Shown piece by piece: positions 9,539-19,039 of a DNA stretch of 64,000 bases. How positions within the stretch are numbered: the first letter of the stretch is position 1; the number at the start of each line of letters is the position of its first letter. The position numbers and the translations under genes are program-made. This DNA is from an uncultured Saprospiraceae bacterium (GTDB lineage Bacteria; Bacteroidota; Bacteroidia; Chitinophagales; Saprospiraceae): positions 1-64,000 of the forward strand of contig CALDEM010000018.1 of assembly GCA_937942435.1 (NCBI GenBank), given 5' to 3'. The notes beneath the pieces were generated by a model, which ran no database searches, was not told where the DNA came from, and saw only the letters and a list, made by a program, of their open reading frames with translations.

Positions 9539-10102
9539 TTAAAATGCCATCTGACCTTGTACTAATTTGAAAAGTGCGTCCGGCATATGTCTTCTCCATT
9601 CGACATCTGCGATCTCATCTTCCATGTGCACGTAGTGTTGTAGTCTCATATCACTCATCTCTTGATAGATGTGATCTCTAAGATTCACTAAGCTGATCCA
9701 GCCGTCCTCTTCTTTTACATCGTCATACCACTCTTCATAGTAACTATCATCGTCTCCATGAAAGTTAAGTACATGATCGCAGAGCAAAACAAACTTGTTG
9801 ATGCCAGCCCTAATCATGCGGTCAGCTATCTCCCTTTTTAAGAACATGATATCGTTGTGTACCGCATCATTCCATTCGCCGATGAGCTCTATCAAGGAGA
9901 AACCTTTATAATAATCAACATACAAGATCTTTATATAAAGTGTCGGTGATCCTATAAAGTCCCATTGCGGATGTATAAAATAATTATAGATCTTCTGTGT
10001 AAATTGAAACTCATTGTACGTCCGTCCATAGAAAGGTGATTTTTCATCCTCAGAAGCGATATAATAATCTCTCCATTTAAAATATGGCTCTATATCATGC
10101 AT
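9539..10102 (-). CDS. Conserved hypothetical protein, acidic
   Basis: 187 residues, no signal peptide or membrane segment, rich in Tyr, Trp and Asp (for example a HGDDDSYYEEWYDDVKEEDG run near residues 115-134). I recall similar proteins of unknown function in other Bacteroidota but cannot name a family. It starts 3 bases downstream of the Fur-family gene on the same strand, so the two are probably cotranscribed and their functions could be linked. Confidence 0.75.
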   Translation of the reverse strand: MHDIEPYFKWRDYYIASEDEKSPFYGRTYNEFQFTQKIYNYFIHPQWDFIGSPTLYIKILYVDYYKGFSLIELIGEWNDAVHNDIMFLKREIADRMIRAGINKFVLLCDHVLNFHGDDDSYYEEWYDDVKEEDGWISLVNLRDHIYQEMSDMRLQHYVHMEDEIADVEWRRHMPDALFKLVQGQMAF

Positions 10103-10105
10103 AGC

Positions 10106-10537
10106 CTATGTACATGATTGGCAGACCCCACTAAATGTGATCTGTACATCTTTGATTTGATAGCCTTGAGGTACAAGCGACTCATATCCATCATGCATCT
10201 CGTCAAGACAGGTTGTATTTCCACAATTATCACAATGAAAGTGCGCATGAGTATCCTGATGTTGGTGTGCATTACAATTATGATCGCATAAAGCATATCT
10301 GGATAGTCCTTTGCTATCAAGCGCGATGTGTATCAAGCCTTTTTCTTCAAATGACTTTAAGGTTCGATACAAGGTGATTCTATCGAAGTCCTTTAATGAA
10401 TCCTCAATAGTCGCATTGGTTACAGCCTTGCCCTTGTTCTCTAAGAAGATCGAAAGTACCTCTTTGCGAAATGACGTCTTTCGCAAACCATGATCAGCAA
10501 GCATGTGATCCTTCATCTTTTCATCAGTCGATAACAT
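10106..10537 (-). CDS. Fur family metalloregulator (Zur-like)
   Basis: A 143-residue Fur-fold repressor with an N-terminal winged helix (DRITLYRTLKSFEEKGLI, about 52-69) and two Cys pairs, CDNC at 102-105 and CQSC at 139-142, that form the structural zinc site. A His-rich loop (about 87-101) lies before the first Cys pair, which in this family supplies the sensory metal site; Zur or a related zinc sensor fits best, but Fur or PerR cannot be excluded. It is divergent from anmK, and a -7-like box lies just upstream. Confidence 0.88.
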   Translation of the reverse strand: MLSTDEKMKDHMLADHGLRKTSFRKEVLSIFLENKGKAVTNATIEDSLKDFDRITLYRTLKSFEEKGLIHIALDSKGLSRYALCDHNCNAHQHQDTHAHFHCDNCGNTTCLDEMHDGYESLVPQGYQIKDVQITFSGVCQSCT

Positions 10538-10541
10538 ATCA

Positions 10542-10549
10542 CAAAGTTA
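10542..10549 (-). promoter_or_regulatory. Bacteroidota -7 promoter element (TAACTTTG) for the Fur-family gene
   Basis: TAACTTTG on the minus strand matches TAnnTTTG exactly and ends 4 bases before the annotated ATG. Transcription would start at or just inside that ATG, so either the mRNA is leaderless or translation starts at Met8 (10516). No clear -33 TTTG is seen. Confidence 0.4.
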
Positions 10550-10640
10550 AGTCAAATAAGGATGTAGCATGCATGATTTATCTCATTAACATACGCACTT
10601 ATTAAAGGTTACAAATTATCTGATTGGCTGATCTCATTGT

Positions 10641-10648
10641 TATCTTTG
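10641..10648 (+). promoter_or_regulatory. Bacteroidota -7 promoter element (TATCTTTG) for anmK
   Basis: Exact TAnnTTTG match ending 4 bases before the ATG of anmK. The expected start of transcription would coincide with the start codon, giving a leaderless or nearly leaderless mRNA. A -33 box at the usual spacing is not obvious. Confidence 0.45.
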
Positions 10649-10652
10649 AGAT

Positions 10653-11729
10653 ATGAATGTACTTGGTATTATCTCTGGTAGTTCACTTGATGGACTGGAC
10701 ATATCGCTTTGTTCCTTTGATGGCTTGGAGCTTGGTCACATCGACTGGGATATGAAAATGGGTACGACAATAGCATTTGACGAAAGTCTGTCAAAGAGAC
10801 TAGGTTCGGCAACGTCTCTTAGTGCTAAGGAGCTGCTCATACTTGAAGTAGACTTTTCTAAGTTTTGTGCCAGCGCCATCAATGACTTGGTACAAAGCGA
10901 TGATCTGAAGGTGGATTATATCTGTTCTCATGGACATACGGTATTTCACTTTCCAGAAGATGGATACACTTTGCAGATCGGCAAAGGGTCAATCATAGCC
11001 GAGTTGACTGGTGTGCCATGCATAGTTGATGTTAGAGCCAATGATATCGCACAAGGTGGTCAGGGAGCACCCGTTGCGCCAATCGTCGAGCAATATCTCT
11101 ATCCAGGATATGACTACTACTTTAATCTGGGAGGTATAGCCAATGTGAGTTTTCATAATGAAGAAGTGATAACTTCTATCGATAGTTGCCCTTGCAATCA
11201 AGTGCTCAATTATGTAGTACGTGAGCTGGGTAAAGCATATGATGACAAAGGCGAGTTGTCACGCACTGGTGAAGTTTCGCATGCGTTGATGGCAGATTGG
11301 AAGAATCTCAATTATTTTACTTTGCCATTTCCAAAGTCGATGGATAACAGTTGGGTCCAAGAGGTTTTTATACCTGTCATGCAGCGATATGGTCTGAGTC
11401 ACGCGGATAGGTTGGCAACGACAGTGGAGTTTGCTGCTCTTCAACTTGCTGACGACTGTAGCACTCTTTCTGGCACAAAATCTGGCACTTATAAAGGTCT
11501 GATCACGGGCGGTGGAGGATTCAATGACTATCTGGTAGAGCGGATGCAGGAACATGTTTCAGCACTAGGACTAACGCTTGAACTGCCAGATCAAAAAACC
11601 ATCAACTTCAAAGAGGCCATCCTGATGGCGCTGATGGGTTACCTCAGAATCAATGAAAAGGTCAATACTATACCAACTGTCACTGGTGCGCAAAAATCGA
11701 CTATGGGTGGTGCAATTTATTTGGCATAA
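10653..11729 (+). CDS. anmK: Anhydro-N-acetylmuramic acid kinase
   Basis: Phosphorylates and opens 1,6-anhydro-MurNAc recovered from murein turnover. The ATP-binding phosphate loop GIISGSSLDGLD is at 5-16, the conserved QGGQGAPVAPIVEQYLYP region is at about 135-152, and FNLGGIANVSF and ITGGGGFNDYL mark the two ASKHA lobes. Length (358) fits the shorter Bacteroidota form. No murQ or transporter is adjacent; the neighbouring Fur-family gene is divergent. Confidence 0.94.
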   Translation: MNVLGIISGSSLDGLDISLCSFDGLELGHIDWDMKMGTTIAFDESLSKRLGSATSLSAKELLILEVDFSKFCASAINDLVQSDDLKVDYICSHGHTVFHFPEDGYTLQIGKGSIIAELTGVPCIVDVRANDIAQGGQGAPVAPIVEQYLYPGYDYYFNLGGIANVSFHNEEVITSIDSCPCNQVLNYVVRELGKAYDDKGELSRTGEVSHALMADWKNLNYFTLPFPKSMDNSWVQEVFIPVMQRYGLSHADRLATTVEFAALQLADDCSTLSGTKSGTYKGLITGGGGFNDYLVERMQEHVSALGLTLELPDQKTINFKEAILMALMGYLRINEKVNTIPTVTGAQKSTMGGAIYLA

Positions 11730-11966
11730 CTGGCTAATACTTTAGTCACATAGTTTTTCAAAGCCTAATCCTTTCTAAGTATTTATTAGATGTATTCTTT
11801 CTGCTATGTATATAAATCTCAATTATAGTATTTTATACATGTAGAAAACTATCATTAAAGAAAATTACATACATCAATAAGTTGGCATATGTGACATATT
11901 AAAGAATGATATGTGTAAATTACAAGACAAAGTAGAATAATATTTTACCAACTTAAATCTGCTCGT

Positions 11967-14093
11967 ATGAAATACTCTTCAGACAATATCCGCAATGTTG
12001 TCATGCTCGGCCACTCAGGATCGGGTAAGACCAGTTTTACAGAGTGTATGCTCTATGAAGCTGGTCAGATCAATAGACTCGGAACTGTTACAGATCAATC
12101 GATCACCTCTGATTATACCAACATCGAAAAAGAAAGAGGCAACTCGATCTTTAGCACTTTGATGCATGCTTACTGGAAAGACTCTAAGATCAATATAATC
12201 GATACCCCTGGCTATGACGATTTTATCGGAGAGGTGATATCAGCACTTAAGGTGGCTGATACAGGAGTCATCATGTTACACGCAGTCAATGGAGTAGAGG
12301 TGGGCACAGAGATAGTCTGGGATTATATACAGAGATTTAAAACACCGGGCGTCTTGATCATTAACCAATTGGATAAAGAAAAAGCAGATTATCAAACGAC
12401 CTTAGACCAAGCCATTGAACGCTTTGGCAACAAAGTTATACCGATCCAATATCCTTTGAACGAAGGAGATGGATTCAATACGATTGTAGATGCTCTGCGC
12501 ATGATTGTTTACAAATTTCCCGTCGACGGAGGTAAGCCCACAAAGGAAGCCATCCCAGAATCCGAAATTAGACGGGCCCAAGAGATGCACAATGTGCTGG
12601 TAGAAGTTGCAGCAGAAAATGATGAAGCACTAATGGAGAAGTTCTTTGAAGAAGGAACACTCAATGAAACTGAGCTAGCCGCGGGACTCACACTCGCCTT
12701 GGCACATCAGCAGTTCTTTCCAGTATTTTGCTGTTCTTCGACTCAAAACATGGGTAGCGGCCGCATCATGGGTTTTATAAACGACATCGCACCGTCTCCT
12801 TCGCAACGTCCTCCAGCAGAGTTAACGTCAGGAGAGACACTTACCTGTGATCCTTCGGCTGATCCTACACTTTTTGTTTTTAAGACCCTCTCAGAACCAA
12901 AGGTTGGTATGCTTTCATATTTTAAAGTGTACAGCGGTTCAGTGCGATCAGGAGAAGAGTTTTATAATCAAAGAACTCGATCTAATGAGCGCATATCACA
13001 ACTGTTTTTGTCCAATGGTAAGAACCGATCCAATGTGGATCATCTGCAGGCGGGTGATATAGGAGTTACTGTTAAGCTCAAGGATGTTTTGACTAACGAT
13101 ACGATGACAAGCAGAGAGGGTATCAGTGTTATTACGCCGATAGAGTATCCACTCTCGAGGATCAGAACCGCAGTTACACCTCCATCCAAATCTGAAATGG
13201 AAAAGCTCATGAAGGCGCTACATCAGATCGAGATGGAAGACCCGACGCTTAGAGTAGAACAGAATGCACAGTTAAAACAAACCTTACTCCATGGTCAAGG
13301 CCAACTCCATCTAGATCTCATCAAGTATAGAATCGAAAAGGTCAATGGCATCAACATGGAATTTGAAAAGCCAAAGATCCCTTATCGGGAGACCATCACT
13401 AAGTTGTCAGAAGCTTCTTATCGGCATAAAAAACAATCTGGTGGATCGGGTCAATTTGCAGAAGTACACATGCGTATAGAACCATATCACGAGGGTATGG
13501 CAGATCCAGCAAGTCTAACCGTTAGAAAGATACAGATCGATGACCTGCCTTGGGGAGGAAAGCTTGCCTTCTACTGGTGCATCGTAGGTGGTTCTATAGA
13601 TGCCAAGTATATCAATGCCATAAAGAAAGGTATTATCTCAAAGATGGAAGAAGGACCTCTTACTGGATCGCGTGTGCAAAACATAAGAGTGTGTGTATAT
13701 GATGGTAAGATGCACGCTGTGGATAGCAATGATATGGCATTTATGATAGCCAGTGCCCAAGCATTTAAAGAAGCCTTTAAGAGCGCAGCGCCACAGATCT
13801 TAGAGCCTATCTATGATCTTGAAGTCCTATGCTCTAACGACGTGATGGGTGATGTGATGGGAGATCTGCAGACCAGACGATCTATGATCCAGGGGATGGG
13901 CGCAGAAGGGCATTATCAGAAGATCATGGCTAAAGTGCCATTGGCAGAGTTGTATCTATACAGCAGTAGTCTTAGATCTATGTCTCAAGGTAGAGCAAAG
14001 TTTTCAAGAGTATTTGCAGCCTATAACGCAGTCCCTCATGATGTCCAGCAGGCACTTTTAGCAGAACACAGTGATCACGCTGAGGCTGCATAA
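11967..14093 (+). CDS. EF-G paralogue (EF-G2 type) with altered GTPase motifs
   Basis: A 708-residue, five-domain translational GTPase of the divergent EF-G2 group found beside canonical EF-G in Bacteroidota. The P-loop is GHSGSGKT (15-22) instead of AHIDAGKT, switch II reads DTPGYDDF (79-86) with Tyr83 where canonical EF-G has the catalytic His, and the G4 motif is NQLD (133-136) instead of NKMD. Domain IV and V features such as SGGSGQFAEVHMRIEP and DLQTRRSMIQGMG are kept. An EF-G2 from Bacteroides has been reported to translocate without GTP hydrolysis, so a starvation-time elongation role is plausible here. No ribosomal protein genes are adjacent, which also argues against the canonical fusA. 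Followed by a terminator. Confidence 0.9.
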   Translation: MKYSSDNIRNVVMLGHSGSGKTSFTECMLYEAGQINRLGTVTDQSITSDYTNIEKERGNSIFSTLMHAYWKDSKINIIDTPGYDDFIGEVISALKVADTGVIMLHAVNGVEVGTEIVWDYIQRFKTPGVLIINQLDKEKADYQTTLDQAIERFGNKVIPIQYPLNEGDGFNTIVDALRMIVYKFPVDGGKPTKEAIPESEIRRAQEMHNVLVEVAAENDEALMEKFFEEGTLNETELAAGLTLALAHQQFFPVFCCSSTQNMGSGRIMGFINDIAPSPSQRPPAELTSGETLTCDPSADPTLFVFKTLSEPKVGMLSYFKVYSGSVRSGEEFYNQRTRSNERISQLFLSNGKNRSNVDHLQAGDIGVTVKLKDVLTNDTMTSREGISVITPIEYPLSRIRTAVTPPSKSEMEKLMKALHQIEMEDPTLRVEQNAQLKQTLLHGQGQLHLDLIKYRIEKVNGINMEFEKPKIPYRETITKLSEASYRHKKQSGGSGQFAEVHMRIEPYHEGMADPASLTVRKIQIDDLPWGGKLAFYWCIVGGSIDAKYINAIKKGIISKMEEGPLTGSRVQNIRVCVYDGKMHAVDSNDMAFMIASAQAFKEAFKSAAPQILEPIYDLEVLCSNDVMGDVMGDLQTRRSMIQGMGAEGHYQKIMAKVPLAELYLYSSSLRSMSQGRAKFSRVFAAYNAVPHDVQQALLAEHSDHAEAA

Positions 14094-14120
14094 AATACAT
14101 CTTATAATTAACCAATCAAG

Positions 14121-14149
14121 AGGTCATGTCGTCTGATGTGGCCTTTTTT
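14121..14149 (+). terminator. Rho-independent terminator after the EF-G2 gene
   Basis: A 7-bp stem (AGGTCAT with GTGGCCT, including G-U pairs) and 10-base loop, followed by six T residues, 28 bases after the stop codon. Confidence 0.65.
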
Positions 14150-14223
14150 GTTGTGCTTTTGGATGAGGATCTCTAATTATAGGCCATGGTAATATCAGCG
14201 ACAGTACAGAATACTTAAAACAT

Positions 14224-14231
14224 TACATTTG
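14224..14231 (+). promoter_or_regulatory. Bacteroidota -7 promoter element (TACATTTG)
   Basis: Exact TAnnTTTG match 18 bases before the ATG of the HEAT-cyclophilin gene and after the EF-G2 terminator, so this gene probably has its own promoter. Confidence 0.45.
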
Positions 14232-14249
14232 TGGTAATACATATCACAG

Positions 14250-16259
14250 ATGAGAGTAGGATTATTGTTGTTTATTTTAGTTGGGCTATTCGCATGTGTC
14301 CCGCCATCGGGAGATGATGACCTTTCGGTAAATATCGATCTTGAAAATGAGTTGCATCAAAGTATACTCAAAGCAAAAGATGAAAGAGATGTTCAAGCTA
14401 TACTTACGCATTTGATATCTGAAGACTTGACTGAGCGACATCTTGCTGTAGAAGCATGCGGTAGTGTAATTGACAAGTCTTTAATCTCTCCGTTGATGGA
14501 TATTCTAAACAATGATCCTTCCAACGATGTACGAGCCCTCGCTGCATATGCCATAGGTCAGCAAAATGATTCTTCTGTACAAGGTGACTTAGTAAGTGCA
14601 TATAGAAACCAAGACAGCACTAATTATAATACACCAGTTAGAGGTGCTATCCTTGAAGCATTAGGCAAGTGTGCAGATCAGTCCATACTTGACTTTATAG
14701 GAGCTGTATCTTCTTTTACTAATGACACAGATCAATTGCTCTTGGGTCAAGCCAGAGCGATCTATCGATATGGCTTAAGAGGTATCTATTCTGATGCAGG
14801 TACAACAACAATGATTAACAATGTTTTAGATGTGAGTCGCCCAGCTGCAACTAGATTAATGGCCGCTCAATATCTCAGTCGCAATCCTAATCTGAACTTA
14901 GACGATAGCATCAATCAACTGATCAATACATTAAATAGTGAGCAAGATGTCGATGTAAAGATGGCACTTGCTGGTGTGCTTACGCGTAGCGGCAATGTCA
15001 ACGCACTCCCATCCTTACTGCCTATGTTGACGGATGCAACAGACTACCGAGTTAAGTCCAATATCATAAGGCAACTGGGCATGTTTGATTATAATCTATA
15101 TCGCGATACTGTCTTAACATTATTAGATGATGGTACTAATGATCATGTCTTTAATCTCGCAGTAGACCTGCTTAAAGAAAAAGCACCTCGTCAAGAAGAA
15201 GCTTACTACTTAGATCTATCAAGAAAGACGGCAAGTGAAATTAAAAAACCAAAACTCCTCTCTATCGTGCTTAACTCTCTTCCTGCGAGATTTGTCAATA
15301 CGCGTAATGCAAGAAGCAATGAGATAAAAGCAGGTTTAGATGCAGCGACTCAAGAATATGTGCAAGCAGAGTACATCAAGACATTAGCACTTGATCCAGT
15401 TAATCTGCCGACTATAATTGAAAAAGGATTGAATGCTTCAAGCGCGGTAGTTAGAACGACGGCTATCAATAGTATCCCAACTTTATTAAATAACGACAGG
15501 ACTACTTCTGTATTCATAAGACCATCGGCGATGGCTAGATTTAGATCAACTATTGCATCTGCGCTCACTACTGTTTTACAAACAGGTGATTCTGGTTCTA
15601 TAGCGGCGATCGCAAGTGTAGCAAGAGATGAGTCATGTGGGTTTAAAGAAGAAGCAGGATTTAATTTAGCATTGCGATCTGCTATGAGAGGGCTTAATCT
15701 ACCGCAAGATTATGAAGCCCATAAAGAATGTCTGACCTCTCTTGGTTATCTTGAAGACACTACTTACCAGATAGATCCACCGAGATTTAATCATCCAGTT
15801 GATTATACTCGCTTGACTTCACTTAATGATTCTTCGCGAGCATATATTATAACGACCAAAGGGCAGATAGAGATGTCTCTCTATCGTCATGCGGCGCCAG
15901 GTAGCGTTTCTAATTTTATCGGTCTGGCAGAGGATAATTTTTACGATGGAAAAACCATACATAGAGTGGTTCCTAACTTTGTAATCCAAGGAGGGTGCCC
16001 ACGTGGTGATGGATACGGTAGCTTGGACTATACGATTAGATCAGAGTTAGGGCCGAGCTACTACGATGATGAAGGATATGTAGGTATGGCTTCTGCTGGA
16101 GCGGATACAGAAGGCACGCAGTGGTTTATAACTCATTCGCCCACACCGCACTTGGATGGACGGTATACCATATTTGGCAAGGTGACGGCTGGTATGGAGG
16201 TCGTTCATACGATCCAACCAGGTGATATTATCCAAGATGTTAGGATTTTGAGATATTAG
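14250..16259 (+). CDS. HEAT-repeat lipoprotein with C-terminal cyclophilin-type peptidyl-prolyl isomerase
   Basis: 669 residues. The first 16 residues form a lipoprotein signal peptide (LFAC, Cys16). Residues about 40-500 consist of HEAT-like helical repeats (for example DPSNDVRALAAYAIGQ and DVDVKMALAGVLTRSG). A cyclophilin domain starts at about 530 with ITTKGQIEMSLY and includes FYDGKTIHRVVPNFVIQGG, a signature region with the catalytic Arg and Phe-x-x-Gln. It is likely a periplasm-facing folding factor whose repeats hold client proteins or a partner complex. Similar fusions occur in Bacteroidota from memory. Confidence 0.88.
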   Translation: MRVGLLLFILVGLFACVPPSGDDDLSVNIDLENELHQSILKAKDERDVQAILTHLISEDLTERHLAVEACGSVIDKSLISPLMDILNNDPSNDVRALAAYAIGQQNDSSVQGDLVSAYRNQDSTNYNTPVRGAILEALGKCADQSILDFIGAVSSFTNDTDQLLLGQARAIYRYGLRGIYSDAGTTTMINNVLDVSRPAATRLMAAQYLSRNPNLNLDDSINQLINTLNSEQDVDVKMALAGVLTRSGNVNALPSLLPMLTDATDYRVKSNIIRQLGMFDYNLYRDTVLTLLDDGTNDHVFNLAVDLLKEKAPRQEEAYYLDLSRKTASEIKKPKLLSIVLNSLPARFVNTRNARSNEIKAGLDAATQEYVQAEYIKTLALDPVNLPTIIEKGLNASSAVVRTTAINSIPTLLNNDRTTSVFIRPSAMARFRSTIASALTTVLQTGDSGSIAAIASVARDESCGFKEEAGFNLALRSAMRGLNLPQDYEAHKECLTSLGYLEDTTYQIDPPRFNHPVDYTRLTSLNDSSRAYIITTKGQIEMSLYRHAAPGSVSNFIGLAEDNFYDGKTIHRVVPNFVIQGGCPRGDGYGSLDYTIRSELGPSYYDDEGYVGMASAGADTEGTQWFITHSPTPHLDGRYTIFGKVTAGMEVVHTIQPGDIIQDVRILRY

Positions 16260-16343
16260 CCGACATAATTATCTGATCATTTTTTGAACAAACAGTGAGC
16301 TCTCACCTTTAGTCTGTGCAGTACATCAAGCTGTGTATCACTA

Positions 16344-16835
16344 ATGGATTTAAGCAACGCACAAGAAAAGTTTATTCACGATTGGGGCATCCTCAGTACT
16401 AACTGGGGGGTCAAGTGCGCTATGGGAAAGATCCATGCCCTCTTGCTTGTATCTAAAAGTGAGTTATGTGCAGATATGATCATGGACAAGTTAAAGATGT
16501 CCAGAGGTAATGTCAATATGAATCTCAAGGCTTTGGAAAACTGGAAGGTCATCAAGAAAGCCTATAAGCCAGGTGAACGCAAAGACTTCTACATAGCAGA
16601 AAAAGACTTAAGCAAAGTGTTTAAGTTGATCATAGCAGAACGCAAACGAAAAGAACTGGATCCACTTTTATCTCTCTTAGAAGAGTTAAATGCAGTTCAG
16701 CCGCGCTGTCCAGAGAGTAGTGAGTTCTGTAGAGTTACCAAGGACTTAGGTCGATTTGCTAAAAAAGCAGACCATGCACTCAATGCTATAGCAAGTAGCC
16801 AAGCAGAATGGATATCAAAGATCTTGATCCGTTAA
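16344..16835 (+). CDS. GbsR/MarR family transcriptional regulator
   Basis: A 163-residue winged-helix protein. The opening FIHDWGILSTNWGVKCAMGKIHALLL is typical of GbsR-like regulators, followed by the recognition helix region MSRGNVNMNLKALENWKVIKK (about 53-73) and the wing YKPGERKDFY. GbsR controls betaine synthesis in Bacillus, but the Bacteroidota members have varied targets. It precedes the amidohydrolase by 51 bases on the same strand; no inverted repeat operator was identified. Confidence 0.85.
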   Translation: MDLSNAQEKFIHDWGILSTNWGVKCAMGKIHALLLVSKSELCADMIMDKLKMSRGNVNMNLKALENWKVIKKAYKPGERKDFYIAEKDLSKVFKLIIAERKRKELDPLLSLLEELNAVQPRCPESSEFCRVTKDLGRFAKKADHALNAIASSQAEWISKILIR

Positions 16836-16886
16836 CAGTCTTTCCTTGTTCGGATACCTTAATTTCGAGTTTTAATAATCTATTTC

Positions 16887-18071
16887 ATGAATAAGATAAC
16901 TGCTGATCTTATCATCACCAATGATGGTTCTCCAATAACCGATGGCATTGTCATATACAGTCAAGATGGTTTGATATTAGATGTGATTCAAAACGCATCA
17001 CGGTCAGAGCTCGATGGCGCTCATAAGCTAAATGGAGTTATCGTCCCTGGATATATCAATGCACATTGTCATCTTGAGTTATCACATCTCAAAGGAGTCA
17101 TCCCGACAGGCACAGGTCTGATACCATTTATACAAGGAGTTGTCACACTGAGAGATTTTCCTCAAGAGTTGATCGATGAGCGGATAGCCTTAGCAGATCA
17201 AGAGATGTATGATGATGGCATCGTAGCCGTCGGAGATATATCTAACAAAACAGATACCGCATCTGTCAAAAGTCGATCTAAGATCAGGTATTACACATTT
17301 GTAGAGATGTTTGACTTTTTACAAGATGCTCAAGCACAAGCGACTTTTGAGCAGTATCAGGCCGTCTATGACGGACAAGCCTCTACTGGAGATAATAAGA
17401 GGTCTTATGTACCGCATGCACCTTACTCGGTCTCCCCATCACTCTTTGGTTTGGTCAATGAGCACAATCAACAAGGAGCTACGATATCGATTCATAATCA
17501 GGAGTTAGCTGCCGAGAATGATCTCTTTATGAATAAAACAGGAGGTTTTATTGACTTCTTTAAGGGCTTCAATATCGCTATAGATGCTTTTGAACCGATT
17601 GGTAAATCATCGATACACTATGCTTTGACGCATTTAAAGTCCCACTTCAAGACGATCATGGTGCACAACACAAAGTCCACTAAGGAAGACATTGCCTATG
17701 CCCAGATGCGTAATCAAGCTACCTATTGGGCCACATGCCCTAATGCAAATCTCTACATAGAGAATACGCTTCCTAACTATCGAGTGTTTCTAGATTGTGG
17801 AGCAAAGGTTTGTATTGGTACGGATAGTCTAAGCTCCAACTGGCAACTATCCATCTTTGAAGAGATGAAGACCATAAAGAAGTATCAGTCCAATGTCGCA
17901 GATCTCGATATCATAAAGTGGGGGACACTCAATGGTGCACAGGCACTGGGCTATGATGATCTTGGAAGCATCAGAAAAGGTACCAAGCCAGGACTTAATC
18001 ATATAGATGTTACAGTTGCCGATGGTAAGTTTAACCTAAGCAAAGCTAAGTCCTCGACTAAGTTGATTTAG
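16887..18071 (+). CDS. Amidohydrolase family protein (metal-dependent deaminase-like)
   Basis: 394 residues of the TRZ/ATZ-type amidohydrolase superfamily. Metal ligands are visible as NAHCHLE (His60, His62), a His in SIHNQE, a His in MVHNTKS and Asp in IGTDSLSSN, and the substrate-side motif CPNANLYIEN resembles SAH/chlorohydrolase deaminases. Residues before about 55 form the small beta domain. The substrate is not evident; related enzymes deaminate nucleosides or S-adenosylhomocysteine. The stop overlaps that of the convergent GSCFA gene by 4 bases (TTAG). Confidence 0.85.
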   Translation: MNKITADLIITNDGSPITDGIVIYSQDGLILDVIQNASRSELDGAHKLNGVIVPGYINAHCHLELSHLKGVIPTGTGLIPFIQGVVTLRDFPQELIDERIALADQEMYDDGIVAVGDISNKTDTASVKSRSKIRYYTFVEMFDFLQDAQAQATFEQYQAVYDGQASTGDNKRSYVPHAPYSVSPSLFGLVNEHNQQGATISIHNQELAAENDLFMNKTGGFIDFFKGFNIAIDAFEPIGKSSIHYALTHLKSHFKTIMVHNTKSTKEDIAYAQMRNQATYWATCPNANLYIENTLPNYRVFLDCGAKVCIGTDSLSSNWQLSIFEEMKTIKKYQSNVADLDIIKWGTLNGAQALGYDDLGSIRKGTKPGLNHIDVTVADGKFNLSKAKSSTKLI

Positions 18072-19039
18072 ATCATTTGTTGATGGATCAAGGCCAGTTC
18101 GGCACTAAAATCAACACCATGACTCTCCGTCAAAGAAGCTATAGAAGATCGAAGAGTAGAGAGAAATGACTGATGCTGGGGCGAACTTGGATCTAAAGGC
18201 CTATGCTCTAGAGACTTCATGACCTTCTCAACTTTGTTCATGACGTCCACTGTCTCTTGGTTCATATAAGTCTCTTTGAGGGCATCAAAAACATACTCTA
18301 TGGCCTGCTCAGATGGATGGATCATATCACTTTCGTAAAATCGATAGTCCCTCAAGTCATCTATAACCAGTTCGTATGAAGGGAAGTACTGCACATGATG
18401 ATGATTATCGCAGACTTCATGTACTGCCGTTAGGAGATGGCTCTTGCTGCGATTGTTTTCGATAAGGCCATCTCTTATATGACGGACTGGGCTTACCGTT
18501 AGGACAATATTTGCGTCAGCGTTAACCTCTTTGATATATCCTATGATCGCTTGCAAGTCTGCAGTTACCTCAGTGACGCTCGATAGTCTTCTCTCAAAAA
18601 GGCGACTGGGTTGCTTATGACAGTTAGCAACGATCCTATTAAGCTCTCTATGATAAAAGTGCCAAGCCGTGCCCAAAGTAAGAAACACGAAGTCACAAGT
18701 AGCTAAGTATGCACTTGTCACTTTTCTTTGTTCTTTTACTCGTCTGAGAACGTCAATCATGCTCGTGGCACATACGTCACTGTGCATGTCATAATGGAGA
18801 TATCGATTATCTATCTGCACAATATCCTGCTTCAGCGCAGGACCTGTATCGAGTAGGTTTTTTCTTATTGCGGCAGGATGATAGAGGGTTCCAAAGGTAT
18901 TTTTGAGGACTTTTAGCTTATTTCGTACGAGTTTCCCCCCAATTGAATCAGAAAAGCACGATCCTAACATACAGATAGAAGTGTCATACGTTATCTTTAC
19001 GTCAGAGGAAGGGGAGTCAAGATTAGTGCGAAAATTCAT
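18068..19039 (-). CDS. GSCFA domain-containing protein
   Basis: 323 residues. The name-giving motif appears as MLGSCFSD (GSCFSD at 26-31), followed by GTLYHPAAI and FVFLTLGTAWHFYH; HPSEQAIEYVFDAL near residue 247 resembles the catalytic-end motif of SGNH hydrolases. Members are thought to be SGNH-like hydrolases or acyltransferases, with no firm substrate. No signal peptide is evident. Confidence 0.85.
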   Translation of the reverse strand: MNFRTNLDSPSSDVKITYDTSICMLGSCFSDSIGGKLVRNKLKVLKNTFGTLYHPAAIRKNLLDTGPALKQDIVQIDNRYLHYDMHSDVCATSMIDVLRRVKEQRKVTSAYLATCDFVFLTLGTAWHFYHRELNRIVANCHKQPSRLFERRLSSVTEVTADLQAIIGYIKEVNADANIVLTVSPVRHIRDGLIENNRSKSHLLTAVHEVCDNHHHVQYFPSYELVIDDLRDYRFYESDMIHPSEQAIEYVFDALKETYMNQETVDVMNKVEKVMKSLEHRPLDPSSPQHQSFLSTLRSSIASLTESHGVDFSAELALIHQQMI

